From Candidatus Pantoea gossypiicola (lineage in GTDB: Bacteria > Pseudomonadota > Gammaproteobacteria > Enterobacterales > Enterobacteriaceae): a DNA stretch of 64,000 nt. Location of the stretch: NCBI RefSeq assembly GCF_008632075.1, contig NZ_VWVM01000001.1, positions 248,001 through 312,000 on the forward strand, given 5' to 3'. The stretch's first letter is position 1, and the number at the start of each line of letters is the position of its first letter. A model generated the notes under the pieces. It was not told where the DNA came from. It ran no database searches and saw nothing but the letters and a program-made list of their open reading frames with translations. The translations under genes and the position numbers were made by a program. Of the stretch, positions 49,924 to 59,577 are shown in pieces.

Positions 49924-50688
49924 TTACTGCGAATCGATATCCTTCAGGTCATCCTGAATCGCGGCTGCGTTAGGATTATCTTCCGGCTTGAGTTTACCGC
50001 CACGCGCCAGGAAGTCGTGCCGCTGGAAGTAGGCGTTACGGATAAAGGCGTACGGATCGCTCTGCTGTTTCAGGATGGCATCAGAATCCAGCAACTGAGC
50101 GCGGGTCTCAATACCTTCCAGCGTCCATTTACCAATCGACATTGGCCAGGTCAGCCAGCCGAGGATCGGATAGAGCGTATCAACATAGTCACCGCCATCC
50201 TGACGAACCGTGAAGCTGCCGTAAGCAGGCAGTTCAACATAAGGCCCGTAGCCGACGCCATAGTGACCCAGCGTGGTACCGAAACGGTGCGGCTCTTCGC
50301 GCGCCAGCTCCGGGTTGGCTTTACCGGCAACGTCAATGAAACCGCCCAGTCCCAGCACGCTGTTCAGGAAGAAACGGGTAAAGTGAATGCCCGCATCACG
50401 TCCGTTACCGACCAGAATAGCGTTGACCATACTGGCTGGCTCTTCCAGGTTGCCGAGAAAATTGCTCAGGCCGGTACGCGCCGGGACCGGCACATAATCA
50501 CGCCATGCCACAGCGACCGGACGAAGCACGTACGGATCCAGCACGTTGTAGTTAAAGTTAAACATCGTGCGGTTAAAGCCTTCAAATGGATCGCTGCGCT
50601 GCGCAGGATCGCTATTTGCCGGCTTTGAACTGGCACAACCCACCAGAAGGACGCTGGCGACAGCCAGGCTGGTCAGGCGATAATTCAT
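49924..50688 (-). CDS. mlaA: Phospholipid-transport lipoprotein MlaA (VacJ)
   Basis: Outer-membrane lipoprotein that removes mislocalised phospholipids from the outer leaflet through the Mla pathway with OmpC/F and MlaC. It has 254 residues. The lipobox LLVGC has Cys18, and Ala at +2 fits outer-membrane sorting. The family core DPFEGFNRTMFNFNYNVLDPYVLRPVAVAWRDYVP and the GHYGVGYGPYVELPAYGSFTVRQ block are present. In E. coli it lies between fadL and yfdC; here the CRISPR array and ccm operon flank it. Confidence 0.95.
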   Translation of the reverse strand: MNYRLTSLAVASVLLVGCASSKPANSDPAQRSDPFEGFNRTMFNFNYNVLDPYVLRPVAVAWRDYVPVPARTGLSNFLGNLEEPASMVNAILVGNGRDAGIHFTRFFLNSVLGLGGFIDVAGKANPELAREEPHRFGTTLGHYGVGYGPYVELPAYGSFTVRQDGGDYVDTLYPILGWLTWPMSIGKWTLEGIETRAQLLDSDAILKQQSDPYAFIRNAYFQRHDFLARGGKLKPEDNPNAAAIQDDLKDIDSQ

Positions 50689-50835
50689 TCCAATCTCCCT
50701 GTGCGGATGAAAAAGGTCAGCCCATCGTTCAGGTCACAGCCCTGTCGTATCGGCTTATCCGATGAGCATAGCTGACTTTGTGCCAGAGGCAGCAGGCAAT
50801 AGCACGCATCATTTTTAACGTTATCATTTTGACGT

Positions 50836-52047
50836 TCAGGGTAGCTGCTTATTGATCTCCACCGCGATCGGCTGATGCCCATCCCAGGGTGTCACCGCGC
50901 TCAGACCCAGCCAGTCACCTGGCTGCGGATTGGCGCTGCCATCGCGGGAAATCCGCACCCGAACCTCAACCTGATGCTGCGCCGAAAGCAGGCGATCCGG
51001 CATCATGGCATTGCTGTCATCCAGCGTCAGCGACAGTGGGAAGTGGCTGAGCGGCATACGCTTAACCGCCACCGGTACCGGTGAATCCCCGTCAGAAACC
51101 GAAATATACAACACTCCGTCCTGCGGTAACATTTTTTCTGCCTCTGGGGTCAGCGTCACTGTCAGCGCCAGCTGACGACTCTGCTGCCCGGCATCGCTTC
51201 GGGCCTTTTCAATACTGCGGGCGATCATCGCGTGTCGCGAATCACCGGCAGGCAACAGACCCAGCAGAGTCTGCCATGCATCGATAGCCTGATCATACTG
51301 TTGCTGACCGTAAGCGTTATACGCCAGCAGGCTCAGCGTCCGCAGATTTTGCGGATCAGCTTTAAGCAAGGATTGCAGCAGCAGTGATGCCTGACGGTTA
51401 TCCTGCGGATCGGCGGATCTTGTCAGCACCTCTGCATAATCCTGCTTCAGCGCCAGATCGTTGGGGGCCAGCTGTAGTGCATGCTCAAAAGCCTGGCTGG
51501 CAATTTCCGCATTATTCAGCACCATGCCGAGCCGTCCCAGCATTGTCCAGTCGGCCAGATTATCCGGTTCGGTTTGCAACGCGGTACGTAATCCGAGCTG
51601 TAAACGCGCCAGCTCCTCCATGCTCAGCGGTTTTGCGCCGGGGTCCATCAGACGGGCACGCAGCTCAGGATACGCCTGCTGCACCTGCATCCAGCCGGTG
51701 AATTGTGCCAGGCCGCTGGTTTTCAGATAAGTGCCCAGCGAAACCGCAACCAGCACAATCAGGCCTGGCAGCAGAATCCAGCGGCGGCTGCTGTGTGACT
51801 GCAGCGTCTGTGCCGGCGGGATATCCGCCAGCAGCGTCTGCTGTAGCTCCCGTTCCATCAGCGGACGCTCAGCAACGACGCCCTGCGCTTCATCCTGCGC
51901 CAGCTCCTCTATCCGCTGATGATAGAAACGCTGATTCAGGCGATCGCGATCGCCTGCGCTGGCCTGACGCTGCCGCCAGCCTGCGGCCAGAAACAGCGTG
52001 CAGGCCGCCAGCAGTAACAGAAAAAGGGTAATCCAGAATGCACTCAT
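50836..52047 (-). CDS. ccmI: Cytochrome c maturation protein CcmI
   Basis: Inner-membrane chaperone for apocytochrome c, 403 residues. Two N-terminal membrane helices (FWITLFLLLLAACTLFLAA and WILLPGLIVLVAVSLGTYL) flank a cytosolic leucine-rich loop. A periplasmic TPR region (about residues 150-290) and a C-terminal domain follow. In E. coli K-12 this portion is fused to CcmH; here it is a separate gene whose ATG overlaps the ccmH stop by one base. Last gene of the ccm operon. Confidence 0.92.
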   Translation of the reverse strand: MSAFWITLFLLLLAACTLFLAAGWRQRQASAGDRDRLNQRFYHQRIEELAQDEAQGVVAERPLMERELQQTLLADIPPAQTLQSHSSRRWILLPGLIVLVAVSLGTYLKTSGLAQFTGWMQVQQAYPELRARLMDPGAKPLSMEELARLQLGLRTALQTEPDNLADWTMLGRLGMVLNNAEIASQAFEHALQLAPNDLALKQDYAEVLTRSADPQDNRQASLLLQSLLKADPQNLRTLSLLAYNAYGQQQYDQAIDAWQTLLGLLPAGDSRHAMIARSIEKARSDAGQQSRQLALTVTLTPEAEKMLPQDGVLYISVSDGDSPVPVAVKRMPLSHFPLSLTLDDSNAMMPDRLLSAQHQVEVRVRISRDGSANPQPGDWLGLSAVTPWDGHQPIAVEINKQLP

Positions 52048-52499
52048 TACGGCTTCCTGTCAGACTTCAGTAGCGCATTAAGACGCTGTTGCTCATCTTC
52101 ATCCAGCTCACTGCGGGTTTTGCGCTGACGGCTGCGCAGGATGATCACCACACCACCCAGCAGCGCAAACAGCGCCGGACCCGCCCACAGAATCAGGGTT
52201 GAAGGCGTGACCGGTGGCGAATAGCTGACGAAGTTGCCGTAGCGCGCCACCATGTAGTCGATAATCTGCTGGCGACTCTGCCCCTGCTTCATCAGCTCAT
52301 AAACTTTCAGCCGCATGTCGGCGGCAATCATGGCATTCGAGTCGGCGATGCTGTTGTTCTGACATTTCGGACAGCGCAGTGACGCGGTCAGATCGCGGTA
52401 TTGCTCTTCCTGGGCCTCCGAGTCAAATTGCAGCGTGTCGATGCCTGCCCACAGGTTGATGCTGAACAGCAGGCCGCAGAGCAGTAACAGCATTTTCAT
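52047..52499 (-). CDS. ccmH: Cytochrome c maturation thiol oxidoreductase CcmH
   Basis: Periplasm-facing, membrane-anchored protein that reduces apocytochrome c heme-binding cysteines. It has 150 residues from the ATG at 52499, with a signal sequence MKMLLLLCGLLFSINLWA. The active motif LRCPKCQNNSIADS has Cys43 and Cys46. A single C-terminal membrane helix (LILWAGPALFALLGGVVIIL) precedes a charged tail. It overlaps the ccmG stop by 4 bases (ATGA). Confidence 0.94.
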   Translation of the reverse strand: MKMLLLLCGLLFSINLWAGIDTLQFDSEAQEEQYRDLTASLRCPKCQNNSIADSNAMIAADMRLKVYELMKQGQSRQQIIDYMVARYGNFVSYSPPVTPSTLILWAGPALFALLGGVVIILRSRQRKTRSELDEDEQQRLNALLKSDRKP

Positions 52500-53053
52500 G
52501 ATCCCGCCTCCGCACTGTATTTCATCCACAAGGGTTTCACTTCCTGCTCCCAGACGCGCGCATTGAGATCGCCCGCGTGGCGATAACGGATAATCCCTTT
52601 ACCATCGATCAGGAAAGTCTCCGGCGCACCATAGACGCCGAGATCCAGCCCCAGCATGCCGTTGCCGTCGTAGAGACTTAGCGCATAGGGATTGCCCAGC
52701 GTATTCAGCCAGTTAACCGCCTTCTGACGATCGTCTTTATAGTTCAATCCGACGACACGAATGCCCTGCTCCGCCAGCGTATTCAGATAGTGATGCTCAG
52801 CGCGGCAGGTCGGACACCAGGTCGCCCAGACGTTGAGCAATATCGGTTGGCCATCTGTCAGCACGCGCTGATCATACGTTTTGCCCGGCTGATCCAGGGC
52901 TTCCAGCCGGAACAGCGGCACCGGTTTGCCAATCAGAGCCGATTCAAGACGGGTCGGATCGTCACCATCGGCATTACGCGTTAGCTGCCACAGCAGCGCG
53001 GCCGCCAGCAGCAGAAACAGCATCAGGGGAATAAACAAGATTTTCTTGTTCAT
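52496..53053 (-). CDS. ccmG: Thiol:disulfide interchange protein CcmG/DsbE
   Basis: Membrane-anchored thioredoxin-fold reductant for cytochrome c maturation. It has 185 residues: an N-terminal anchor (ILFIPLMLFLLLAAALLW), then NVWATWCPTCRAEHHYL with Cys80 and Cys83, and the conserved cis-Pro region GAPETFLIDGKGIIRYRHAG. It overlaps both ccmF and ccmH by 4 bases. Confidence 0.95.
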   Translation of the reverse strand: MNKKILFIPLMLFLLLAAALLWQLTRNADGDDPTRLESALIGKPVPLFRLEALDQPGKTYDQRVLTDGQPILLNVWATWCPTCRAEHHYLNTLAEQGIRVVGLNYKDDRQKAVNWLNTLGNPYALSLYDGNGMLGLDLGVYGAPETFLIDGKGIIRYRHAGDLNARVWEQEVKPLWMKYSAEAGS

Positions 53054-55008
53054 GTCCGTGCCTCCGCTTCTGCTTTTTTGCGCGAACGGTAACGGGGATC
53101 AAACAGGCAGAACAGCCCGCCCAGCGCCATCAGCGCACCACCGAACCAGATCCAGCGGACAAAGGGTTTGTAGTAGATGCGCACAGCCCAGCCGCCATCC
53201 TCCAGCTCTTCGCCCAGCGCCGCGTAGAGATCGCGGCTGAAACCGCCATCAATCGCCGCTTCGGTCATCATGGTACGGGCGGCGGTGTAAAAGCGTTTTT
53301 CCGCCTGCAGCGTCGCTTCATGTTTGCCGTTGCGGGTGACGTCAATGATGCCCATGCCGCCGCTGTAGTTAGGTCCCTGCAGATTCTGCACGCCGCGGAA
53401 GACAAAGTGATAGTGATGAATATCGACGCTATCACCCGCTCTCATCCGCACGTCGCGTTCCACGCTGTACTGCGTACTGAAGGCAATGCCAATCACCGTC
53501 ATACCCACACCAAGATGGCCCAGCACCATGCCCCAGTGGCTGCGTGACAGGTGACGTAAACCCACAAAGAACGGATGACGATGGGTGGCGCGCTCATGCA
53601 GTTCCAGCAGCGTCAGCACGATAATCCAGAGCGACATCAGCAGACCAACCACAGTCATCGCCGCAATGCGATCCTGCAGCCACCAGGGAACGATCATGGA
53701 ACAGGCCAGAGTGACAATCAGCGCCAGCCCCAGCCGTTTTGCGAGCTTCTGGGGTTCATCGCGACGCCAGCGCACCAGCGGGCCGATCCCCATCAGCAAA
53801 GCAAACGGTGCCATCAGCCAGCTGAACATCGTGTTGAAGAAGGGTTCACCGACCGAGATGCTGCCCAGCCCCAGTTGCTTATGCACCAGCGGCAATAGGG
53901 TGCCGAGCAGCACCACCAGCATTGCAGCAATCAGCAGCACGTTATTACCCAGGAGGAACGATTCCCGTGACCAGGTTTCATTCTGAACCCGGCCACGCAC
54001 CTGCCCGCCTTTAATGGCGTAGAGCAGCAACGAACTGCCGATAACGATGACCAGAAACGCAAGGATGAACATCCCGCGCGCCGGATCGGAGGCAAAAGAA
54101 TGCACTGACACCAGCACGCCGGATCGTACCAGGAATGTCCCCAGCAGACTCAGCGAAAACGCGGTAATCGCCAGCAGCACGGTCCAGGCTTTAAAGGTGC
54201 CGCGCTTTTCGGTGACTGCCAGCGAGTGCATCAGGGCCGTGCCCGCCAGCCACGGCATAAATGAGGCATTTTCAACCGGATCCCAGAACCACCAGCCGCC
54301 CCAGCCGAGCTCGTAATAGGCCCACGCAGAACCGAGGACGATACCGATGGTCAGAAAGACCCAGGCCGCGGTGGTCCAGGGACGTGACCACCGCGCCCAC
54401 GCGGTATCGAGCCGTCCGGCCATCAGTGAGGCGATGGCAAAGGCAAACGCCACCGAAAAGCCGACGTAGCCCATATAGAGCAGCGGCGGATGGAAAATGA
54501 GACCGATATCCTGCAGCATCGGATTCAGGTCATGCCCGTCTATCGGAAAGTCCGGCAGCGTGCGGCTAAACGGATTAGAGGTCAGCAGGATAAACAGAAG
54601 AAAGCCGAGGTTAATCATTCCCATGACGGCAAGCACGCGGGCCAGTGCATCCTGCGGCATCCCGCGGCTGAAGATCGCCACCGCCAGTGTCCAGGTGCTG
54701 AGCAGCAGCACCCACAGCAGCAGTGAACCTTCGTGTGCGCCCCAGGTGGCGGCGATGCGGTAGTAGACCGGCAGCAGGCTGTTGGAGTTCGTGACGACAT
54801 AGGCAACGGTAAAGTCGTTGCTGATAAAGGCCCAGACCAGCAGCGCAAACGCCGCTGCGATGCAGACAAACAGCCCGCTGGCCAACGGACGCGCCATTGC
54901 CATCAGACGGGCATCCTGGCGCACTGCACCCCACAGCGGATAACTGCTCAGCAGCAGCGAAAGCCCCAGCGCCAGGCAGAGCAGAAAGGTACCAATCTCG
55001 GGCATCAT
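53050..55008 (-). CDS. ccmF: Cytochrome c heme lyase subunit CcmF
   Basis: Large inner-membrane protein (652 residues) that transfers heme from CcmE to apocytochrome c. It has about 15 hydrophobic segments. The tryptophan-rich WWD domain [20 protein letters not shown] (about residues 229-248) is present, together with conserved periplasmic histidines such as that in VHKQLGLGS. It overlaps ccmE and ccmG by 4 bases each. Confidence 0.96.
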   Translation of the reverse strand: MMPEIGTFLLCLALGLSLLLSSYPLWGAVRQDARLMAMARPLASGLFVCIAAAFALLVWAFISNDFTVAYVVTNSNSLLPVYYRIAATWGAHEGSLLLWVLLLSTWTLAVAIFSRGMPQDALARVLAVMGMINLGFLLFILLTSNPFSRTLPDFPIDGHDLNPMLQDIGLIFHPPLLYMGYVGFSVAFAFAIASLMAGRLDTAWARWSRPWTTAAWVFLTIGIVLGSAWAYYELGWGGWWFWDPVENASFMPWLAGTALMHSLAVTEKRGTFKAWTVLLAITAFSLSLLGTFLVRSGVLVSVHSFASDPARGMFILAFLVIVIGSSLLLYAIKGGQVRGRVQNETWSRESFLLGNNVLLIAAMLVVLLGTLLPLVHKQLGLGSISVGEPFFNTMFSWLMAPFALLMGIGPLVRWRRDEPQKLAKRLGLALIVTLACSMIVPWWLQDRIAAMTVVGLLMSLWIIVLTLLELHERATHRHPFFVGLRHLSRSHWGMVLGHLGVGMTVIGIAFSTQYSVERDVRMRAGDSVDIHHYHFVFRGVQNLQGPNYSGGMGIIDVTRNGKHEATLQAEKRFYTAARTMMTEAAIDGGFSRDLYAALGEELEDGGWAVRIYYKPFVRWIWFGGALMALGGLFCLFDPRYRSRKKAEAEART

Positions 55009-55490
55009 GGTGATTTATTTCCCGCCTGATAGAGCGATTGCGGGCCGGTGTGATTTTGCTTCATCGCGTCTTCAATCTCCGGCGGCGTGTATTTCTCATC
55101 ATGTTTCGCCAGCACTTCTTTGGCGATAATCTGGTTGCCCGTCGTCAGCACGCCCTGTGCGACAACGCCCTGCCCTTCCCGGAACAGATCCGGCAGGATG
55201 CCTTCAAAACTGACGCTGACCACGCCGCGTGCATCATAAAGTTTGAACGATACCGCCAGCGTATTGGGATCGCGCCGGACGCTGCCGGGCATCACCATGC
55301 CACCGACGCGCAGTCGCTGGCCCGCTTCAGGCTTCTCGTGCGCCTCGCCTTTGCCGTAGAGAATTTCACCCGGGGTATAGAACAGATCGATGTTTGAGCG
55401 CAGCGCATACATGACCAACGCGGTGGCCAGGCCAAGGCCGAGCAGGATCGCCACTGCCGCATAGAGGCGGTTGCGTCGACGGATATTCAC
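55005..55490 (-). CDS. ccmE: Heme chaperone CcmE
   Basis: Binds heme covalently in the periplasm and hands it to CcmF. It has 161 residues: an N-terminal anchor ([19 protein letters not shown]), an OB-fold domain, and the heme-linking His130 in [12 protein letters not shown]. It overlaps both neighbours by 4 bases. Confidence 0.96.
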   Translation of the reverse strand: MNIRRRNRLYAAVAILLGLGLATALVMYALRSNIDLFYTPGEILYGKGEAHEKPEAGQRLRVGGMVMPGSVRRDPNTLAVSFKLYDARGVVSVSFEGILPDLFREGQGVVAQGVLTTGNQIIAKEVLAKHDEKYTPPEIEDAMKQNHTGPQSLYQAGNKSP

Positions 55491-55720
55491 AGTGTCTCTC
55501 CTGCCGCATCAGCTACGGCTTTTTTCGTTTTCGCCACCCGGATGCGGCGTTCCCGTGCATCACGCTGGCGGATCTCAGCCAGCAGGCGTCGGCGCAGCAA
55601 CAGCGTATGCAGCGTCAGGCCGATAAGCGGTAGCAGCGTGCAGGCAACCGCCAGCCAGACGTAAAAGGCGTAACCGCCCATCGCAAAGAAGGCGTGCAAG
55701 GAGGTAAATGCCGGGGTCAT
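55487..55720 (-). CDS. ccmD: Heme exporter protein CcmD
   Basis: Small single-helix membrane protein (77 residues) that helps release holo-CcmE from CcmABC. Conserved start [25 protein letters not shown], followed by a long basic cytosolic tail. It overlaps ccmC and ccmE by 4 bases each. Confidence 0.94.
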   Translation of the reverse strand: MTPAFTSLHAFFAMGGYAFYVWLAVACTLLPLIGLTLHTLLLRRRLLAEIRQRDARERRIRVAKTKKAVADAAGETL

Positions 55721-56457
55721 GCCTGCTCTCCCTGCTTCGCCACATCTAACGCCCAGGGACGATGACGTTCAGTTAACAGGATCAGGTTGCGTAACCGCAT
55801 CAGGGTCAGCGTGATAAACAGCAGCAGATAACCCAGGATTGCCCAGCGCAGGGGGGTTCGCATCACGGGCGCAATCGCCTGCTGAAGAAGGCCTGACGAG
55901 CCCTGATGCAGGGTATTCCACCACTGCACCGAGAAGTGAATGATGGGCAGATTGACCACGCCAACCAGAATCAGAATGCCGGCGGCCCGGCCTGCGGTGC
56001 GGCGATCATCAAAAGCATGATAAAGCGCGATAACGCCCATATAGAGGAACAGCAGCACCAGCTCCGACGTCAGACGCGCATCCCAGATCCACCAGGTGCC
56101 CCACATCGGCTTGCCCCAGGCAGAACCGGTGACCAGCGCAATAAAGGTAAAAACCGCCCCCACGGGTGCCATGGCGGCAGAGAGCAGATCGGCCATCTTC
56201 ATCTGCCACACCAGACCAATAAAGGCGGCGATAGCCATTGAGGCATAGATGCCCATCGACCACATCGCGGCGGGTACATGGATATACATGATGCGAAAAC
56301 TGTCGCCCTGCTGATAGTCGGCAGGAGCAAAACCGAATCCCCAGCCCCAGCCCAGCAGCAATGACGCCAGCCCTGCAACGGCAAACCAGGGCACCAGTCG
56401 ACCCGAAAATTGATAAAGCCGTTCGGGTCTGGCCAGCTGATGTAACGCTTTCCACAT
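55717..56457 (-). CDS. ccmC: Heme handling protein CcmC
   Basis: Inner-membrane WWD-domain protein (246 residues, six spans) that loads heme onto CcmE. The WWD motif WGKPMWGTWWIWDARLTSELVLLFLYMGVIAL is near residues 110-145, and the flanking histidines in YIHVPAAMW and FSVQWWNTLHQG are present. It is separated from ccmB by 67 bases, the only real gap in the operon. Confidence 0.96.
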   Translation of the reverse strand: MWKALHQLARPERLYQFSGRLVPWFAVAGLASLLLGWGWGFGFAPADYQQGDSFRIMYIHVPAAMWSMGIYASMAIAAFIGLVWQMKMADLLSAAMAPVGAVFTFIALVTGSAWGKPMWGTWWIWDARLTSELVLLFLYMGVIALYHAFDDRRTAGRAAGILILVGVVNLPIIHFSVQWWNTLHQGSSGLLQQAIAPVMRTPLRWAILGYLLLFITLTLMRLRNLILLTERHRPWALDVAKQGEQA

Positions 56458-56524
56458 ATCAGATGCTCACATTAACGATAAAAGAGTATTGCCGCGTCTT
56501 TCACGTGCGGCTGGTACAAGCCGG

Positions 56525-57187
56525 TTACTGCAAAGTAATGCGTAGCGCCGCCGCCGTAGCAAACGGCGCGAGCGTAGCGCTGCCCAGCAGCATCGCGCCA
56601 AGAATGGCCAGATAGCCCCCCGTCGGCAATCCCTGACTGGCCGCCTCCATCGCCGCACTGGCAAAGATCAGGACAGGAATAGCCAGCGGCAGCACCAGCA
56701 GGCTTAACAGTACGCCGCCGCGTCGTAAACCTACCGTGAGACCCACGCCAATGGCACCGAGAAAACTCAGGGTTGGCGTGCCTAGCAACAGCGTCAGCGC
56801 CATCGCCCGCCAGCCATTAAAATCCAGCGACAGCAGCAGCGCAGCCAGCGGCGACAGAATAATCAGTGGCACGCCGGTAACCAGCCAGTGCGCCACCACT
56901 TTGCCGATAACCGTTAGCGGAAGAGGCGTTGGCAGCAGCACCAGTTGCTCCAGCGAACCATCGCTGAAGTCATCGCGGAATAGCCGTTCCAGCGCCAGCA
57001 GCGACGCCAGCAGTGCGGCAACCCAGGCAACGCCCGGCGCAATACGCGCCAGCTGTTGCGGATCCGGTCCGATGCCCAGCGGAAACAGGGTAATGACAAT
57101 CAGGAAAAACCAGAGCGGATTAACCACATCCGCACCGCTGCGAAAGGCAATGCGCAATTCACGCTGGATGAGGCGAAACAGCATCAC
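56525..57187 (-). CDS. ccmB: Heme exporter ABC permease CcmB
   Basis: Membrane subunit of the CcmAB ABC transporter that uses ATP to free holo-CcmE. It has 220 residues with six hydrophobic segments, starting [44 protein letters not shown]. It overlaps ccmA by 4 bases. Confidence 0.95.
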   Translation of the reverse strand: MMLFRLIQRELRIAFRSGADVVNPLWFFLIVITLFPLGIGPDPQQLARIAPGVAWVAALLASLLALERLFRDDFSDGSLEQLVLLPTPLPLTVIGKVVAHWLVTGVPLIILSPLAALLLSLDFNGWRAMALTLLLGTPTLSFLGAIGVGLTVGLRRGGVLLSLLVLPLAIPVLIFASAAMEAASQGLPTGGYLAILGAMLLGSATLAPFATAAALRITLQ

Positions 57188-57801
57188 TCTGCCTCCTCGT
57201 CGCCGAGGCGAATTTTACGCACCCGTGCTGCATCCGCAGGCAAATCCTGATGGGTTGTCAGGATCACTGCACCGCCGTTATCGGCATGCCGGACGAATTG
57301 CGCCATTAATTTTTCAATTCCCGCTTTGTCGATGGCGGTCAAGGGCTCATCGAGGATCCACAGGCTGGCATGGCTTAGCCACAAGCGCGCGAGCGCCACC
57401 CGACGCTGCTGGCCCGCCGACAACCGGCTGACCGGCACCTCTTCATCGCCCGTAAGATCGACACACTCAAGCGCAGCAAAGATCTGCGCATCACTGCAAT
57501 CGGGATGGTAAAAACGCAGATTTTCCAGCGGCGTAAGCACGCCTTTGACACCGGTATGGTGGCCCAGATAAAGCATTGCCTGGTGCCAGGTTTCACGCTG
57601 CCGCAGGATTGGCTGCTGTTGCCAGCGTATTTCACCCTCTTCAGGACGGCTGAGGCCAGCCATCAGGCGCAATAACGAAGTCTTACCGGCACCATTCGGG
57701 CCTTCAATCTGCACAATGTCACCAGCAGAGACGCAAAAAGAGAGCCGTCGGAACAGCGCGCGTTCATCGTATGCACAAGTGAGCGTAATGATTTCCAACA
57801 T
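57184..57801 (-). CDS. ccmA: Heme exporter ATP-binding protein CcmA
   Basis: ATPase partner of CcmB. 205 residues from the ATG at 57801 ([20 protein letters not shown]), E. coli 207. Walker A is [14 protein letters not shown], the signature [16 protein letters not shown] and Walker B LWILDEP, with the H-loop His in [10 protein letters not shown]. The open frame extends to 57876 but those codons lack homology. First gene of the operon. Confidence 0.93.
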   Translation of the reverse strand: MLEIITLTCAYDERALFRRLSFCVSAGDIVQIEGPNGAGKTSLLRLMAGLSRPEEGEIRWQQQPILRQRETWHQAMLYLGHHTGVKGVLTPLENLRFYHPDCSDAQIFAALECVDLTGDEEVPVSRLSAGQQRRVALARLWLSHASLWILDEPLTAIDKAGIEKLMAQFVRHADNGGAVILTTHQDLPADAARVRKIRLGDEEAE

Positions 57802-58043
57802 CGAGGGGAGAATCGCACCAGCTAAAAGTGGCCGGGATATTACCACAATGTTGCTGTGGGCCGAAGTGTGAGCCACCGCTCAGTTTCGCTGCCAGTAGCT
57901 TATTCGTGCGGTATCGTCAGAAGTCTGAATAAAAATGCAGTTCCGAAAAACGTTGTTACGCTTATTCGCACTGATTGTTACATTCTCAGCAAATAAAAAA
58001 CGACTACGCTTATTACGCTACAGCACTATCACCAGGAGAAAAT

Positions 58044-58979
58044 ATGAAGCCTTCATCAGGTAACGAACAGGGTCCTAACGACGTAGAAAGCGAAGAGAAG
58101 GACAAGGGCACTGACATCGAAGTCGATGAGGAGGCTTTACCCTCCCGCGCAGCGGCGATCCATGAGGAAATTCGCCAGGATGGAGAAAAGGAGCTGGAGC
58201 GCGACGGTATGGCGCTGCTCTGGTCAGCTATCGCGGCGGGCCTGTCTATGGGCGCCTCGCTGATGGCTAAAGGGATATTCCAGGTGCATCTGGATGGCGT
58301 ACCGGGCGCATTCCTGCTTGAAAACCTCGGTTATACCTTTGGTTTTGTTATTGTCATTATGGCGCGCCAGCAACTGTTTACTGAAAATACCGTTACCGCC
58401 GTGTTACCAGTGATGCACAAACCGACCTGGAGTAATGCGGGTCTGCTGTTGCGGTTATGGAGCATTGTTTTATTCGGAAATTTAATCGGTACGGCACTCG
58501 GTGCGCTGGCATTCAATGAGATGCCGATATTTGATGAGGCTACCCGCCAGGCGTTTACCGATATCAGTATGAAGGTGATGGAAAACACTCCCGGTGAGAT
58601 GTTTGCCAATGCGGTGATTTCAGGCTGGATTATCGCCACTATGGTCTGGATGTTTCCCTCTGCGGGGGGCGCTAAGCTGCTGGTTGTTGTCATGATGACC
58701 TGGCTGGTTGCGCTGGGTGATCTGGCGCATATCGTAGTAGGCTCGGTAGAAGTGCTTTATCTGGTTTTCAATGGCAGCATCAGCTGGCATGAGTTTTTGT
58801 GGCCGTTTGCCCTGCCAACGCTGCTCGGCAACATTACCGGTGGTACCCTGATTTTTGCCCTGATAAGCCATGCGCAAATCCGCAATGATATGAGTGAAGC
58901 CGCCGTGGCTAAAGCCAAGGCCGAAAAGAGGAAGCAGGAGAAGCGCCGCCAGCGTGAAGCGCAGGAAAACACCGAGTAA
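58044..58979 (+). CDS. yfdC: Formate/nitrite-transporter family protein YfdC
   Basis: 311-residue inner-membrane protein of the FNT family with six spans. It has a long acidic N-terminal cytosolic extension (DVESEEKDKGTDIEVDEE, about residues 13-30) and a basic C-terminus rich in Lys, Arg and Glu. Conserved blocks are WSAIAAGLSMGASLMAKGIFQVHLDGVPGAFLLENLGYTFGFVIVIMARQQLFTENTVTAVLPV and GDLAHIVVGSVEVLYLVFNG. The transported ion is unknown. The ATG follows CAGGAGA at 4-5 bases. In E. coli it is next to mlaA; here the ccm operon intervenes. Confidence 0.92.
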   Translation: MKPSSGNEQGPNDVESEEKDKGTDIEVDEEALPSRAAAIHEEIRQDGEKELERDGMALLWSAIAAGLSMGASLMAKGIFQVHLDGVPGAFLLENLGYTFGFVIVIMARQQLFTENTVTAVLPVMHKPTWSNAGLLLRLWSIVLFGNLIGTALGALAFNEMPIFDEATRQAFTDISMKVMENTPGEMFANAVISGWIIATMVWMFPSAGGAKLLVVVMMTWLVALGDLAHIVVGSVEVLYLVFNGSISWHEFLWPFALPTLLGNITGGTLIFALISHAQIRNDMSEAAVAKAKAEKRKQEKRRQREAQENTE

Positions 58980-58994
58980 TAGCGGTCGGATCAA

Positions 58995-59026
58995 CGCCAT
59001 GCTGTGCTTTTTTGCACTGCATGGCG
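58995..59026 (+). terminator. Hairpin downstream of yfdC
   Basis: CGCCATGCtGTGC/GCACtGCATGGCG: a 12-pair stem with one T-T mismatch and a six-T loop, 15 bases after the yfdC stop. There is no T-run after the stem. Confidence 0.5.
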
Positions 59027-59577
59027 ATTTGAAAGCCTGCGGCTGAATATAAAGCATAGCGTCGCCAGCTGAGAATAGACAAATACCCAATAGTAGACAT
59101 TATCATTTGCGCTTAGCGCGAACGTATCGTAAATTAAATTCACTTCATGTCAATTTAGTTTTGATTATTCGTGGGCAATTCTCATTCTGGAAAGCATGTT
59201 AATAAAACCAGATTCCACCCAACATTACCCTCCCACAAAATTAAAGTTTATTAGCTTTTGAATAAATATATATAACGCCAGACATATATTCCCCCACCCG
59301 ATTTTTTGTTACCTTTACCGCTAACAGGAAAGGCCGATTCCTGATGCGACACAGTATACGCCAGACTGGAAAATCACTTAATTTATTCACTTTAATTTAT
59401 TAAGGAGGAATTAATTAAGTTGACTTCTGAAAATAGAGCTTATTGCCGCATCAACTTATTTCCTGTTAATTGCACACAACAAGGACCAGGTAATAAACCC
59501 TGCGTCACCACTTGAAGAGACTTTTTATTGTGTCAATACACGTCACGTTAATCTGACTCAACAAAAGGATTATAAAA
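59027..59577. other. AT-rich region upstream of the fimbrial genes
   Basis: About 550 bases, clearly more AT-rich than the core genes. It should contain the fimbrial promoter. I see no tRNA, although argW sits next to yfdC in E. coli, and no invertible repeat pair. A strong ribosome-site-like TAAGGAGGA (59401-59409) is followed by a short TTG-initiated frame (59420-59515). Confidence 0.5.
59420..59515 (+). CDS. Possible 31-codon leader peptide upstream of the pilin gene
   Basis: A TTG codon 11 bases after a full AAGGAGG opens a 31-residue frame beginning MTSENRAYCRINLFPVNC and ending in a TGA 62 bases before the pilin ATG. It contains three cysteines and has no recognised homology. The spacing is longer than ideal, so it may be chance. 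Listed because the ribosome-site match is unusually strong for non-coding DNA. Confidence 0.2.
   Translation: MTSENRAYCRINLFPVNCTQQGPGNKPCVTT

Noticed and set aside
58980-59577. tRNA-Arg (argW-like) or integrase next to yfdC
   Set aside because: I looked for a tRNA fold and a phage integrase at the position known from E. coli and found neither.
59027-59577. Phase-variation switch (fimS-like invertible element) upstream of the pilin
   Set aside because: No pair of short inverted repeats at suitable spacing and no fimB/fimE-type recombinase gene in the window.
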